Shown here piece by piece: positions 13,671-24,342 of a stretch of DNA of 64,000 nt. Each line of letters begins with the position of its first letter. Position 1 is the first letter of the stretch. The stretch covers positions 2,604,001-2,668,000 of the forward strand of contig NC_086284.1 in assembly GCF_963924245.1 (NCBI RefSeq). Reading direction: 5' to 3'. The notes beneath the pieces are model-generated. The model was not told the DNA's origin, made no database searches, and worked only from the letters and a program-made list of their open reading frames with translations. The DNA is from Chroicocephalus ridibundus. Taxonomy: Eukaryota; Chordata; Aves; Charadriiformes; Laridae. Both the position numbers and the translations under genes were made by a program.

Positions 13671-14190
13671 TCATAGAATCATAGAAACATAGAATGTGTT
13701 GGGTTGGAAGGGACCTCTAAAGGCCATCTAGTCCAACCCACCTGCAGTCAGCAGGGACATCTTTAACTAGACCAGGTTGCTCAGAGCCTCATCCAGCCTG
13801 GTCTTGAATGTCTCCAGGGATGGGGCCTCCACCACCTCTGTGGGCAACCTGGGCCAGTGTCTCACCACCCTCAGTGTAAAGAGCTTCTTCCTCATGTCTG
13901 ATCTAAACCTGCTCTGCTCTAGTTTAAACCATTGCCCCTCATCTTATCGCTCCATGCCCTTGCAAACAGCCCCTCCCCAGCTTTCCTGTAGGCCCTTTAG
14001 GTACTGGAAGGGGCTCTAAGGTCTCCCCGGAGCCTTCTCTTCTCCAGGCTGAACAACCCCAACTCTCTCAGCCTGTCCTCACAGCAGAGGGGCTCCAGCC
14101 CTCTGAGCATCTTCATGGCCTCCTCTGGCCCCGCTCCAACAGGTCCATGTCCTTCCTGTGCTGAGGGCTGAGTTGAAGACCTTACTCCAA
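13671..14190 (-). mobile_element. CR1 LINE fragment, 3' end
   Basis: The 3' UTR and tail start at 13671 (TCATAGAATCATAG) and the body reaches the segment resembling CR1 near the phrase CTGTGCTGAGGGCT at about 14156-14170. Words such as GGGTTGGAAGGGACCTCTAAAG, shortened here, and CTTCTCTTCTCCAGGCTGAA are standard avian CR1. It is 5'-truncated and its reverse transcriptase remnant is broken by stops. Confidence 0.93.
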
Positions 14191-14354
14191 CAGTGTAAAA
14201 ATAAAAGCAGTATATTCTAAATAGTATGCATCAACAGGAGGCACAAAAACTATACCCAAGATAAGGGTCTTACATGGCCAGACAAAAGGGGTACTGCCTT
14301 GGCAACTGCTGCATTTGTCCTAAAGGTACCAGAGTCATATTTACTAGAGAGAAT

Positions 14355-14592
14355 AGAGTCATAGAATCATTTAGGTTGGAAAAGACCCTTGGGATCACCG
14401 AGTCCAACCATCAACTCCACTCTACAAAGTTCTCCCTTACACCATAACCCCTAACTCCACATCTAAACGACTCTTAAACACATTCAGGGACAGTGACTCC
14501 ACCACCTCCCTGGGCAGCCTATTCCAGAGTCTAACCACTCTTTCTGTGAAGAATTTTTTCCTTTTTCGAATACCAATCTCAACATCTAACCA
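14355..14592 (-). mobile_element. CR1 LINE fragment, short 3' end
   Basis: It starts with the tail at 14358 (GTCATAGAATCATTTAGG) and contains the CR1 phrases ACCACCTCCCTGGGCAGCCT and TGTGAAGAATTTTTTCC before similarity fades near 14590. It is the third same-orientation CR1 within 2.5 kb and belongs to a different subfamily from its neighbours, judging by the 3' UTR wording. Confidence 0.9.
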
Positions 14593-16145
14593 CGTACATT
14601 AACTGCTGATGTAACCTGCAGCACCCAAGGATGACTTTAAGTGCCAGAGTTTTAGTTCTGAGCACACAAATATCCTTTGGTATGATTTGGTACATTTCAT
14701 GAAGCTGCGTATTGCAGCCACATAATACTGGTAAACATCTTAATTTTTACAGAAACCTCTGCAACAAAGAAGCAATTTGTTGCTTAGCGAACTTCTGCAC
14801 GGCTGTTGAAGCAAAACGTGTTGAAATTATTAGAAGACGGCGAACTAGTTTTGACAGCATCATCTGCAAGCTGGCTAACCTCTCTTCAGTGGGCACTTCA
14901 TGGACAGGCAAGGGAGGCACAGGCCTGACATTTAATCAGCTTGAGAAAACAGACTGCTCTTCTGCAACTTGGTAAAAAAAATAAAATGTATCAGTAAATA
15001 AGGAAACAGTAGAGTTGGAGATGCCACTGTAAAAAAAGGGGTAAAAAAAGAAGAAAAAAACCCCAACCAGCCTTTGATATTGCTACCTGAATGAGACTGC
15101 AGTCCTTGTCTCCTACATAGGAGAACTTATCAACTATTATCAATAAATTAGGATCTGAAATAAAAACTCTGTAGTGCCATCAGCATATTCTCTGAGGATG
15201 TTAAGTAAAAAATATAGGCTCTAGGACAAGAAAAAAAATACGTGTGTACTACCATAATATCCAGCTTTCTCATTTGTATTGTTCCTTCCTTGTAAATTGT
15301 CCCAATTTAAAAAAATGCACCGAATTTCTCGATGAACTTCAGCAGGACAATCTATGAAACACCTCTAAACTGTTTTTTGCTTTAATTAATCTGGTGATAT
15401 TTTCCAGCTGAGGACAAGGAGAGGATTTTCCATCCCGCTCTGGTCAGTAGGACAGCATTCGGTGCAAGGATCACTTTGTGCTTGCCCCGTTCTTTTGTCT
15501 TTCCGGAAGCTGTTGGCCACTTTTGGAAATAGGATCCACAGCAAATGGGCCTTTGGTCAGACCCAGCTTGGCCATTCCAAGATTAGGTTATAGTCTTTAA
15601 TACACATGCCTGAAATATAACCTTAACATCTTGCATTCTTTGGCAATTGGATACGGTGGCTTCCAGATGAAAGCCAACTGCTGTAATGTAACTTTATCCG
15701 AGTAATTAAGCTACATTGATTTTCAACAGCTGGGAAAAGGGGCCTTTAACATGAGTATTCACATTTCAAAGTATAGAAGTGACCTAGACAAAGACGAATA
15801 AATACAATTAATTATTCTTTCCGTCTATTTCGTATCTTCCTCATTCCTGCAGCATCTGGAAAGGTTAAACAGCTGAATCCAAAATACATGACTGTTGTAC
15901 CAAAACAGGAGAAAATTGTTTGCATTTTGAGGCAAGAACAAGGAATGAAATTGGGGAAAGAGCCAAAAAGTATCCATGACTGTTCAGGGAGAGACCTGTA
16001 AAAGTGATATCTGGATTTTCGCTCTGATTTTTTAAAAAAGGCATCAGTAGGTCAGAGGCATGTGTAAGACACGCAGCATGCTTTCATAAAAGCTGATGCT
16101 GGTTATGAAGGTTGGGTTTTTAACAACGCACTATGTGAGCCTCCC

Positions 16146-16825
16146 CGATTCAGGAACAAAAGAACTAAAAGATGAATTTAGTACCGTCGCTGCCCTGAGA
16201 TGCTTATAGCTGTGGGTGCAGCCCTCCAATAGTTTCCTTCGCTGCTGTCTGCAAAGAAAGACACTGCGAAGAAAAAGGCACTGCAAAGAAAGGCACTGCC
16301 CATCGCAGCGTCTCTGCGTCTGCAGCTCTTTCTCTATCTAAGGCTCAGCTCCCGGCGGCTCAGCAGGCGCAGAGCCCCGAGTCACCGAGCACGCAGCCAC
16401 CGGCTAATTCAAAAGGTGATAAAGCAGAAATCCTCCGGCTGTAACAACTTTTTGACCGCTTTGTTGTCGGCCGGTCTAATCAAACCGTAATCACTGAATG
16501 CTTTCCCTATATGCAAGCTGTTAAGAAAGCAAGTTAATTGGCTCGCTCGAAAGGTTGAAAGCCCGTGAAACTTCGGAGTGGTTTAACAGTTTTCCAGGGA
16601 GCGTTGGGAGGGAATAGCTGCAGAGACACTGCAATGCAGCACAGCGCAGCTCGCAGACCACTGACACCGGCTATTTTGCAAAAATCTTAGGGTTAAATTC
16701 TACCCTTTCACGCTGCCGCAGGGGGAACAAACAGGAGCCTTTGAGACGAAAATGTGCAATAAAGCTTTTTAGCAGCTTCATTAGGAGTCCAGTCCTCTGT
16801 TCTACCCCCGCTCCCAAGCTGCGTC
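16146..16825. promoter_or_regulatory. CpG-rich intronic patch, possible internal promoter or enhancer
   Basis: I count about 33 CpG dinucleotides in 680 bases, whereas flanking intron lines of 60 bases mostly have none or one. The densest part is 16360-16480, with CCCGGCGGC and GTCGGCCGG. It is not a recognisable repeat and has no long open frame of interest. DLG2 is known to use several promoters, some giving short isoforms, so an internal start is conceivable; this is inference. No TATA box or initiator is proposed. Confidence 0.35.
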
Positions 16826-18397
16826 TTTCAGGAAAAATTGTCACTATTTCAACCAAAGTTCATCCTCCTTTGAAAATATATCTCAGTTTCACTGACGAAA
16901 TGTTTTTTTTCTTAACTCCTTCCTTACTGGGCTGTAAGTTGCAACTGTTGCCATTAAAATCAAAATATGTCCTGCATAAAACCCTGGAAGTGTAAAATGT
17001 GTTTCCCTATATGGTATATATTGCCATTTTAATTTCAAATTAATTGTTTAACAAGGACACACTGTTCCACGTTAAGATTATTTTCCAGGCTCAGGTTTTT
17101 ATTTTGCAGAACAGAAGGGCCTACTCAGTAGCTCCTCATTTGTACAATGTTTTAAAAGAGATCTGAGAGTTGCTAAGCTGAGAGGAGAGTTAAAATGCTT
17201 CCAAGAATATTGAAAATCAGAGAGTAAAGCTAAATATAAGTGATTGGTTCCTCTTCTAATTTTGTTCTAAGTAGCTCTTTGTCCTTAAATTCTCTTTAAT
17301 TTAATTTCAACCATGTGCAGAAGATGTGAGCAGCAGCACGTGAATACAGAGTCATCTTTCTAGCCTGCAGGATGGCTGCTGTATTTGAATACGTGCATAA
17401 ACCTCCCTATGAACTGCACCCACAAGGACTGTTAGAGACCATGATGCTTAACACTACTTGACCTCCATTTACACAATACATGTGTACATAAGATACAGTA
17501 CGCAGGTTATTTTCAGTTTTTAAAATAAAAGTAAGGAATGGCTCAAAAAGCCCAGCATTACGGCCGCTGATGAGCTCTGCTTTTTTAATCTCTGTGATTT
17601 GTTTTCCTCTTGCTCCTGATCATCTTTCAATATTTTTGTTCGCAGAATTTACATTCCTCTTTGGACTTTCATACCTCTTTTTTTCTCTTCTATTTCTCAG
17701 AGAGTTGAGGGGAAAATAAGATGGTGCGTGTACATGAGGAAAGCAGGGACTGAAGAGTTGTTCTCCATTCTTCCTACTATCCCTTGTATTTCTATTCAGC
17801 TCCTCATGAAATCACTGCTTGTATCTCCCGTTCTCCCTTTGCTCACAGTATCTGTGAGCCCTTTTATGGAATTTGATCCTATTTCCAAGACCATTTTCAT
17901 CTGAGGACAAGTAGCGTGGTTCAGATAAGCACCATCACCAACCACAAGTCTGACAGCATTCAAAAAGATGTTGTGATGCTAGTCTATTGTATCCGAGTTA
18001 GTCTCCGCATGTGTTTATTCCAGACAGGATGAGAAAACAAAGTGCCATAATATCAAGAGAAAAAGATATTCAAGTTGATGGCAAGCACTAGATTTTTTTG
18101 CAGGATTTGCCACTCTCAAGAGATGTGCTGCCAAGTCTATACGCATAAATGTAAGGAGAGTTCATACGAGGCTTAGGTGAACTTTTGACTGATTGAAACA
18201 AGGAAAGGGAAATTTAAACTTTGAAAGCTGTTTCTGTAGTATTCACCTCATTTTCTTCCCACAGCACAGTATATATATTTTTTTTTGGAGACATTGCCAA
18301 ATAAGTGACCTGTAAGCTTTTCTCTATTGCATAAAAATTAAATTATTGGAAGATAAGCTTTTTCTACTAATTTTAATTGCTAATCATCACCTGGCTT

Positions 18398-18439
18398 ATA
18401 GTATTCATCATCATTGCTATAGTATAGATCATCATCGCT
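18398..18439. repeat. 21-base imperfect tandem duplication
   Basis: Units at 18398-18418 and 18419-18439 share ATAGTAT and ATCATCATxGCT and differ at three positions. Confidence 0.9.
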
Positions 18440-21007
18440 AATACTTGAAATATCAATAACTAAAGGTTTCATTGGATGTTTTTGTTTGCAACAACATCTA
18501 AAGGCTTAGAAAGCTACCAAGATAAAAAAAAGGTATTGGGTAATATTTGCAGTGGCTACTCTTGGATCTATCCAAAACAGATGAAGTTGTAGTAACAGCT
18601 CAGAGCTTCCAGTATGAAAATGGAAAAATCAAGCTACGAGCCTACTTTGCTTATGTACCTCACTAGTTTTGGAGCATTTCAAGGTGAGAAGCCCCCGAAG
18701 GAAGCACAGCTGCACAATTTTAAGGCTGCATTTTACCACGATGTTCCAACATATGCATCGAGATAAGATACGGTAAATAAAGAGGTTATGTATAAATTGC
18801 GTAGAAGGGACAATAAGGGTTGTGCAGGATCTTTAGAATAAAATAAATATTTATGCTGATATAGAGTGTGTTTATCTTTCTGTGTGACCTGTAAATCCTT
18901 AAATAATTCTCTCTGAAGGTTATTTAAACAACTGTTTTAAAACTATTTCATCTTTCTTTGCCATTAGGGATTTTTTAAGAAAAAAATACTTAATTTCACA
19001 TCTGTATTTACACAGTTTGCATTAACCAGCATCTCAGATTAAAATAAAATATTTCAGCAGTAACACAGCACATGCTGGACAACTACCAAATGTTCTCACT
19101 ACCTTAAAAAAAATCAATAATTTCCTATAAAAAGGCTAACTTTTGGGCCCTGTTCTTCACCAGCTCCACTTTCTTCAGTGTGTTTGGAATGATTTGGGTG
19201 AAACAGAAAACTGGCTGTGCTTCACTGACAACAAGTCGCGCAGTCGGGACTAGTCTGCCCTCAAAAGGTTTTTTGGTGAATGGAGCAGCATTATAGGAAA
19301 AATGGCATAAATATGCAATATAATACTTGATCGGTTTTATCAGCATAATTTGAATTGCATGTTCACCAAAACTGAATCTGACATATTTCAGAGCTGGTAA
19401 GATATAGGGGAAAAGCATGTCAACTAAAAGTTCAAATATAATAGGAAAAATCTGTCAAGTGATGTATTTTTCCATATATTAAAAATGGCACAGAACAACT
19501 CTGAAATGCCAGTGATTGCTACAAGTACTCAGACACCATGGTGATAATTGCAGTCTAAAATCACCAGACAGCAAACAAGACTGCCGGGAGTAATGGGGAC
19601 ATGGTTTTATTCGGAATCCAGTGTGGATGGCTATCTGTAATGGAATTGCTTTCCAATATGTTTTCTTTGAAATAACTCTGATTATTACTTATGTATTTTT
19701 ATATTAATATGTTCCATTTATTTAACTAAAGATAGACATGTGTAATTTCACCTGCTCTCATCTGCCCATTTCTTAGTGCAGCCTAATTTATTCTGCTGGG
19801 TGTCTCAAGTGCAGATAAACCAGTAAATGGATGCACGATACCAGATCTGAAGCACAATCGTAACTTTGACTAAAATACCCGCTGTTTTTCTCTTTGCGTG
19901 CTAACATCAGGATCCAGAGAAACAATAGAAGGTATCATGCTGGATAAACTCTGGCAGCACTAATTTCTCTCCCCAGTGTCCCTGAAAAAACCTGTTATTA
20001 GAGGTGTACTGTTTCACCTGAGACCTACATGTGTCCTAAGCTGGGCACAATCAGGCAGAACCAACAGCTTGCATTGACAGGTCATCACAAGACTTGTGAA
20101 TTGAGCTAGAACTGTTTACTGAAAACTGATGAAACGGTGCCAGCGAGTCTTCACAGGCACCTGTCGTTGCTGAATTCTCCTGGAAAGATGGAAAACCATC
20201 TTTAGTTCCTATCAGAAAGTGATATTCTTTTCATTAATTCCTTGAGAACCTCGGGTAGTCATTTGGATCACAGCTCACGGACAATAAGGAGTTCTGCCAC
20301 TTAACTCTGGTCTTAGAAAATCAATCAACGCCTCCTTCTTCCCACTGAAACTAACTTAAACCCTGGAAAGCTAAAAATTAGACACCAAAAACTAGATGAG
20401 ATACATCCCACCATAAATGTCTTAATATTTTGCTGAATTTCCTGTTGATGGTTTTATTCAGAAAGCTGTCATTTTCTCTACTAAGTACTTTTTAGGTGGG
20501 GCTAATTGCCTTGGAGGTTCAAGGACACCATCATCCAAAAGTCATAACGGGAGGCTCTATGCATTTGGCAGGAAGCATTTATCGTGGTTTAATTCCAAGC
20601 TGACTGTCTGAAGCAACTTCAGATCTTCCTGGCATTTTCTCTTCATTCTTAACTTGTAATTTGCACTATCTGTCTCCAGAAGGAGAACAGAAAAGAACAT
20701 AAAATAAGCAATAATGAAAATAAAATGATTAACTAAGTGTTGATTACTGTCTTATTATATGCACATTTAAAGATAGTTCTTATAGTTGCATTAAATATTT
20801 CTACAAGCAAAGTCTGTGACAAAAATACACTTGAGTCTTGACAAAAAAGCACTTCCTTGGGATAGAATTGCCATTTGAATTTTCATTCCAGATGACTTCT
20901 GATGATAGCTGGGAAAAGCACTAGCTACAGCAGCCTCATCCTGTTAAACGGCTGTTTTTAAAGCACTTATCTTTTACCATATGTCTTTAAGTTATTATTT
21001 TGCTTAC

Positions 21008-21110
21008 CCTCCGGCTGGTATTGTGCTATGATTGTTACCGTCTGCCCTGCTCCTTTTAGCGCAGCTGCAGCCTGCTCGTGGGTAGCACCTCGAAGATCAA
21101 TACCGTTCAC
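21008..21110 (-). CDS. DLG2: DLG2 exon encoding the second part of PDZ3
   Basis: The exon has 34 codons plus one base. It starts VNGIDLRG and ends IIAQYQPE, then G before the donor GTAAGCA. It completes PDZ3. HEQAAAALK is the alpha-B helix, whose first His contacts the Ser/Thr at position -2 of the bound peptide, and QTVTIIAQY is the last beta strand. The acceptor is TTCTGCAG. It begins on a codon boundary, matching the end of the exon at 39021. The final single G should be completed by the next exon, which in the family begins with the Asp-Tyr that follows QPE. I could not find that exon between 1 and 21007, so it is probably beyond the window. A CR1 fragment lies only about 225 bases upstream of the acceptor. 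Confidence 0.96.
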
Positions 21111-21335
21111 CTGCAGAAGGAACGCAAACAACGGATCTGAGTAGTTTAACATTATACAGAAACACAGAAGTGGTTTGTTGTTTTGTTTTTTGTTCGTTTT
21201 TTTTTTTAAATACCTGGTGGATGTAAAGGTCAGATTGCCCAGATGCAAAGCGAAAGTAAAAAAAATTAAAACGGCTGAGAGGATGTTACCTAAGACTGGC
21301 CATGAGAATCTCCACTAGTACTGCACACCATAGTT

Positions 21336-21556
21336 TATAGAATCACAGAATCATAGAATTGTCTAGGTTGGAAGGGACCTTTAGGATCATCAAATCCAAC
21401 CATCAACCCAACACTGCCAAAACCACCACTAAACCATGTCCCTCAGCACCACATCTACCCGTCCTTTAAATACCTCCAGGGATGGCGACCCCACCACTTC
21501 TCTGGGCAGCCTGGTCCAATGTTGACAACCCTTTCAGTGAAGAGATTTCTCTGACG
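21336..21556 (-). mobile_element. CR1 LINE fragment close to the PDZ3 splice acceptor
   Basis: The tail at 21336-21360 (ATAGAATCACAGAATCATAG) is followed by CR1 3' UTR and the end of the coding region (CTACCCGTCCTTTAAATACC, CTCTGGGCAGCCTGGTCCA) until about 21556. It is sense to DLG2 and sits about 225 bases upstream of the exon at 21110. Confidence 0.93.
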
Positions 21557-21863
21557 CTTACCCATGCATATTCTCTGACCATTGCTTTTTGGGGGTTTCC
21601 TGCTCTACTGAGTTTGGTTTTTTGGTAATCTCTTCATCAATCAATTTCATTTATATATAAATTTTTGTTTAAAAGACAAATTTTCTGTGGTACTGGAAGG
21701 TCACTGCAGGATACTGCAGGCAAGGAAACTGCTCCTTCAGCCAGACTCTGCAAGCCCAACCTGTAGCATCAGGGGCATCTGGAAATATAGAGAGCATCTC
21801 TAACAAAACTTTCTGTTTGGAGAACTTCCAGAGGAAAAATCCCATCTATCATTTTCTTTTTGT

Positions 21864-21910
21864 GCCTAGAAATATCCCCATTCTTTTTGCCTAGAAATAT
21901 CCCCATTCTT
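21864..21910. repeat. 25-base tandem duplication, nearly two units
   Basis: GCCTAGAAATATCCCCATTC with the following TTTTT occupies 21864-21888, and its first 22 bases recur exactly at 21889-21910. Confidence 0.96.
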
Positions 21911-22240
21911 GCATGTGACAGTAATGGAGTTATTACGAGGTACAGCTTTGCCACCTCTGGCTTTTTGACACTGATAGGTCCCTCCGTGGGGTTCCTCTGG
22001 CTTAATGATCATCTTTCATGCTGTATAAGCAGTGGAAATGGGAAAAAGCAAAACAAAGTAGGGAACCCACCCCTAAAATTCATAGGCAGTTTCAGAACTC
22101 TCTTGATTTGTAGTTGTGATGTTGAATGTTTTGTCAGCACCATCCCAAGGAAGAGACAGAATTCGTATATAGAATTATTATGTCCAGTATTTTCAGTGGG
22201 AGTGTCAGTGTCTGGCCATACTAAAGTAGGGGAGATTTCT

Positions 22241-22280
22241 TTTATTAATTAATTAATTAATTTATTTATTTATTTATTTA
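22241..22280. repeat. TTAA/TTTA tetranucleotide microsatellite
   Basis: TTAATTAATTAATTAA changes into five units of TTTA-type repeat, about 40 bases in all. Confidence 0.93.
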
Positions 22281-24130
22281 ACTTTCCTCCTCACTTCTAC
22301 AGGTTTCCACTTCATAATGTTTCAGTGAAGAACATGAAACTTTTGACATGTAAACAAGCTCAGCAGGACAGAAATCCATTTCTGATTGCTTGAGGAAAGA
22401 AAAATTAAAAGAAAGAAAATACGGGGCAGGGGGAGGAGAGGGAACAATGGCTTTGATGTCACAGGCAAACAGGACAAAACACAAGCTCTAAATTCTCTGC
22501 TATATCAACTCTTTTATGTTCATCTCTATCAGGTACTATCACAAGATGGGTAAGCACATATTCATATTAAAAATACAGATTTTATTTTATTTAAATTTTA
22601 ACAACTTTTTAAGGCTTGCAAAAATAAATTTGATTTTATAGAACTTTACAAGTAATACCTATTGAATCTGCTATGAATACATATATTTGGATCAATTAAG
22701 TTTAGAAACGGGCCCATCTTAACTTGTCTTTCACCAAATCTTAGAGAACGGGATGTTTTGGAACATGTTTGATTATTATTTGCAGGAGAAAAACCTAGTC
22801 TTTACTAGTATGTGAACAGCATTTAGAGTATTACTCTTAGAAAACTGATTTCTGACAGCAATAACATAAAACCCAGGAGATCCCACAGTTTCTGATCCAG
22901 AAGACTGCGTAAAGCTGTAGAACTGTTGACTGCACACAGAAACATAATTGTCTAGCTGAAGTTTCAGATTTCTGAAAATATCATTCCATAAGAATCAAAG
23001 TTTTGCCAGTTCAACCTGTCTAAATAACCATCTTTCCTCAATTATTATTATTTTCTTTATAACAGGGAATGAAAGCTCACATTTTTTTCCTAAGCAACTC
23101 ATCCTTTCTTCCCTCAAAAAATTTTATTGGTACCTTTTAAGGTATTCAATGTGATGATCATTAAAGATTTCTCCCATCTTATTCACAAAATTCACAAAAA
23201 TCAGCTCTCTCCATTTCTAAAAAAGAAAACAGTCTGAATTTCAACTGTCTGTATTACTTTAATATCACTCAAAACTATAGAAGATCCAGAATTTTGAAGA
23301 AGCATGATTTGTTGTGACCTTTCCATGTTACACAAATGTAATTACACACTGGCTTATCTTTAGATTGAGGAAGCAAACAAGTAAAAGTGGAACTAGCATA
23401 CCAGAAAAATATAACCTATAGAAATATTACCTTACTCATATCCCCCTGCACATCTATTATACAAGCACATTAACGACGTGAAAGAGGATATTAATTGTAA
23501 GTTACCTTACAGAAAAATAACCGTTGTTTTTTTTTTTTAAGTTAATTTGTCCATATATTTATTTTGCAATGGAGAGGATGAATAATATTACCACGTTGGT
23601 AACGTCTGCTTGATCCGTGCATGGATCTTAGAGCCTTTGGGGCAGCATATGAAGGACATAAGAGGCAGCATAGTACCAACCCACCACTGCGTTATGTGAC
23701 TCCTTTGCGAAGAGAGGAATCCCAGCAGACAGGAGGGAGCATGACTAGGAGCGTATATACAGGGGCAAAGCCTTTTAAGGAGCACTAAAGTAGCTTCTAC
23801 AGGGTAGAGACCTTGTAGAGAAGTGTAGGAAGGCTACCATACCTAAAGAAACATTCAGAGCAAGTGTCTGTGCCAGAATATAATGCTTTATGAGAATACG
23901 TACGGGTGGATCCCCATGTTGTTACAGTCATACAGGCAATCTGAGGCTAAGCTGTGAGAATAATTCAGTGTTCTGGTACCTCCATGTATTAGTGTCTTTG
24001 GCTCACATATTTCAAAGCATTCTATGCTGATAGATACACTCTGATACCTTCTACAAAATCTCTGTCATCTGAAGCGCACAAAATTAATGTCCTTTTTACA
24101 ATTTCTATCTAGATTGTATAAAGGGAAGTG

Positions 24131-24342
24131 AATTTTTACACTGAAAAGATTATTAAGCATTGGAACAGGCTGCCCAGGGAAGTGGTTGAGGCACCATCCC
24201 TGGAGGGATTTAAAAGAGGGGTAGACATAGTGCTTTGAGATATGGTTCAGTGATGGCTTTTGTCAGAGTTAGGTTGATGGTTGGACTAGATGATCTGAAA
24301 GGTCCCTCCCAACCTAGGCGATTCTGTGATTCTATGATTCTA
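24131..24342 (+). mobile_element. CR1 LINE fragment, plus orientation
   Basis: This is the last part of the CR1 coding region and 3' UTR read forward: GGAACAGGCTGCCCAGGGAA, then CCCTGGAGGGATTTAAAAG, then GGTTGGACTAGATGATCTG, ending with the octamer tail GATTCTGTGATTCTATGATT at 24320-24342. It is antisense to DLG2. Confidence 0.93.

Larger units (their letters stand above)
1..21007 (-). other. DLG2 intron downstream of PDZ3 (partial)
   Basis: The intron starts with GTAAGC at 21007 and runs off the low-coordinate end. It contains three CR1 copies between 12.1 and 14.6 kb, a CpG-rich patch at 16.1-16.8 kb, a GC-rich anonymous block at 1.2-1.7 kb, an ATT/AAT microsatellite at 5.15 kb and two small tandem duplications. 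The stretches 1.7-5.1, 5.3-12.1 and 16.9-20.9 kb look like ordinary AT-rich intron. The next DLG2 exon (SH3 side) was looked for and not seen. Confidence 0.85.
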
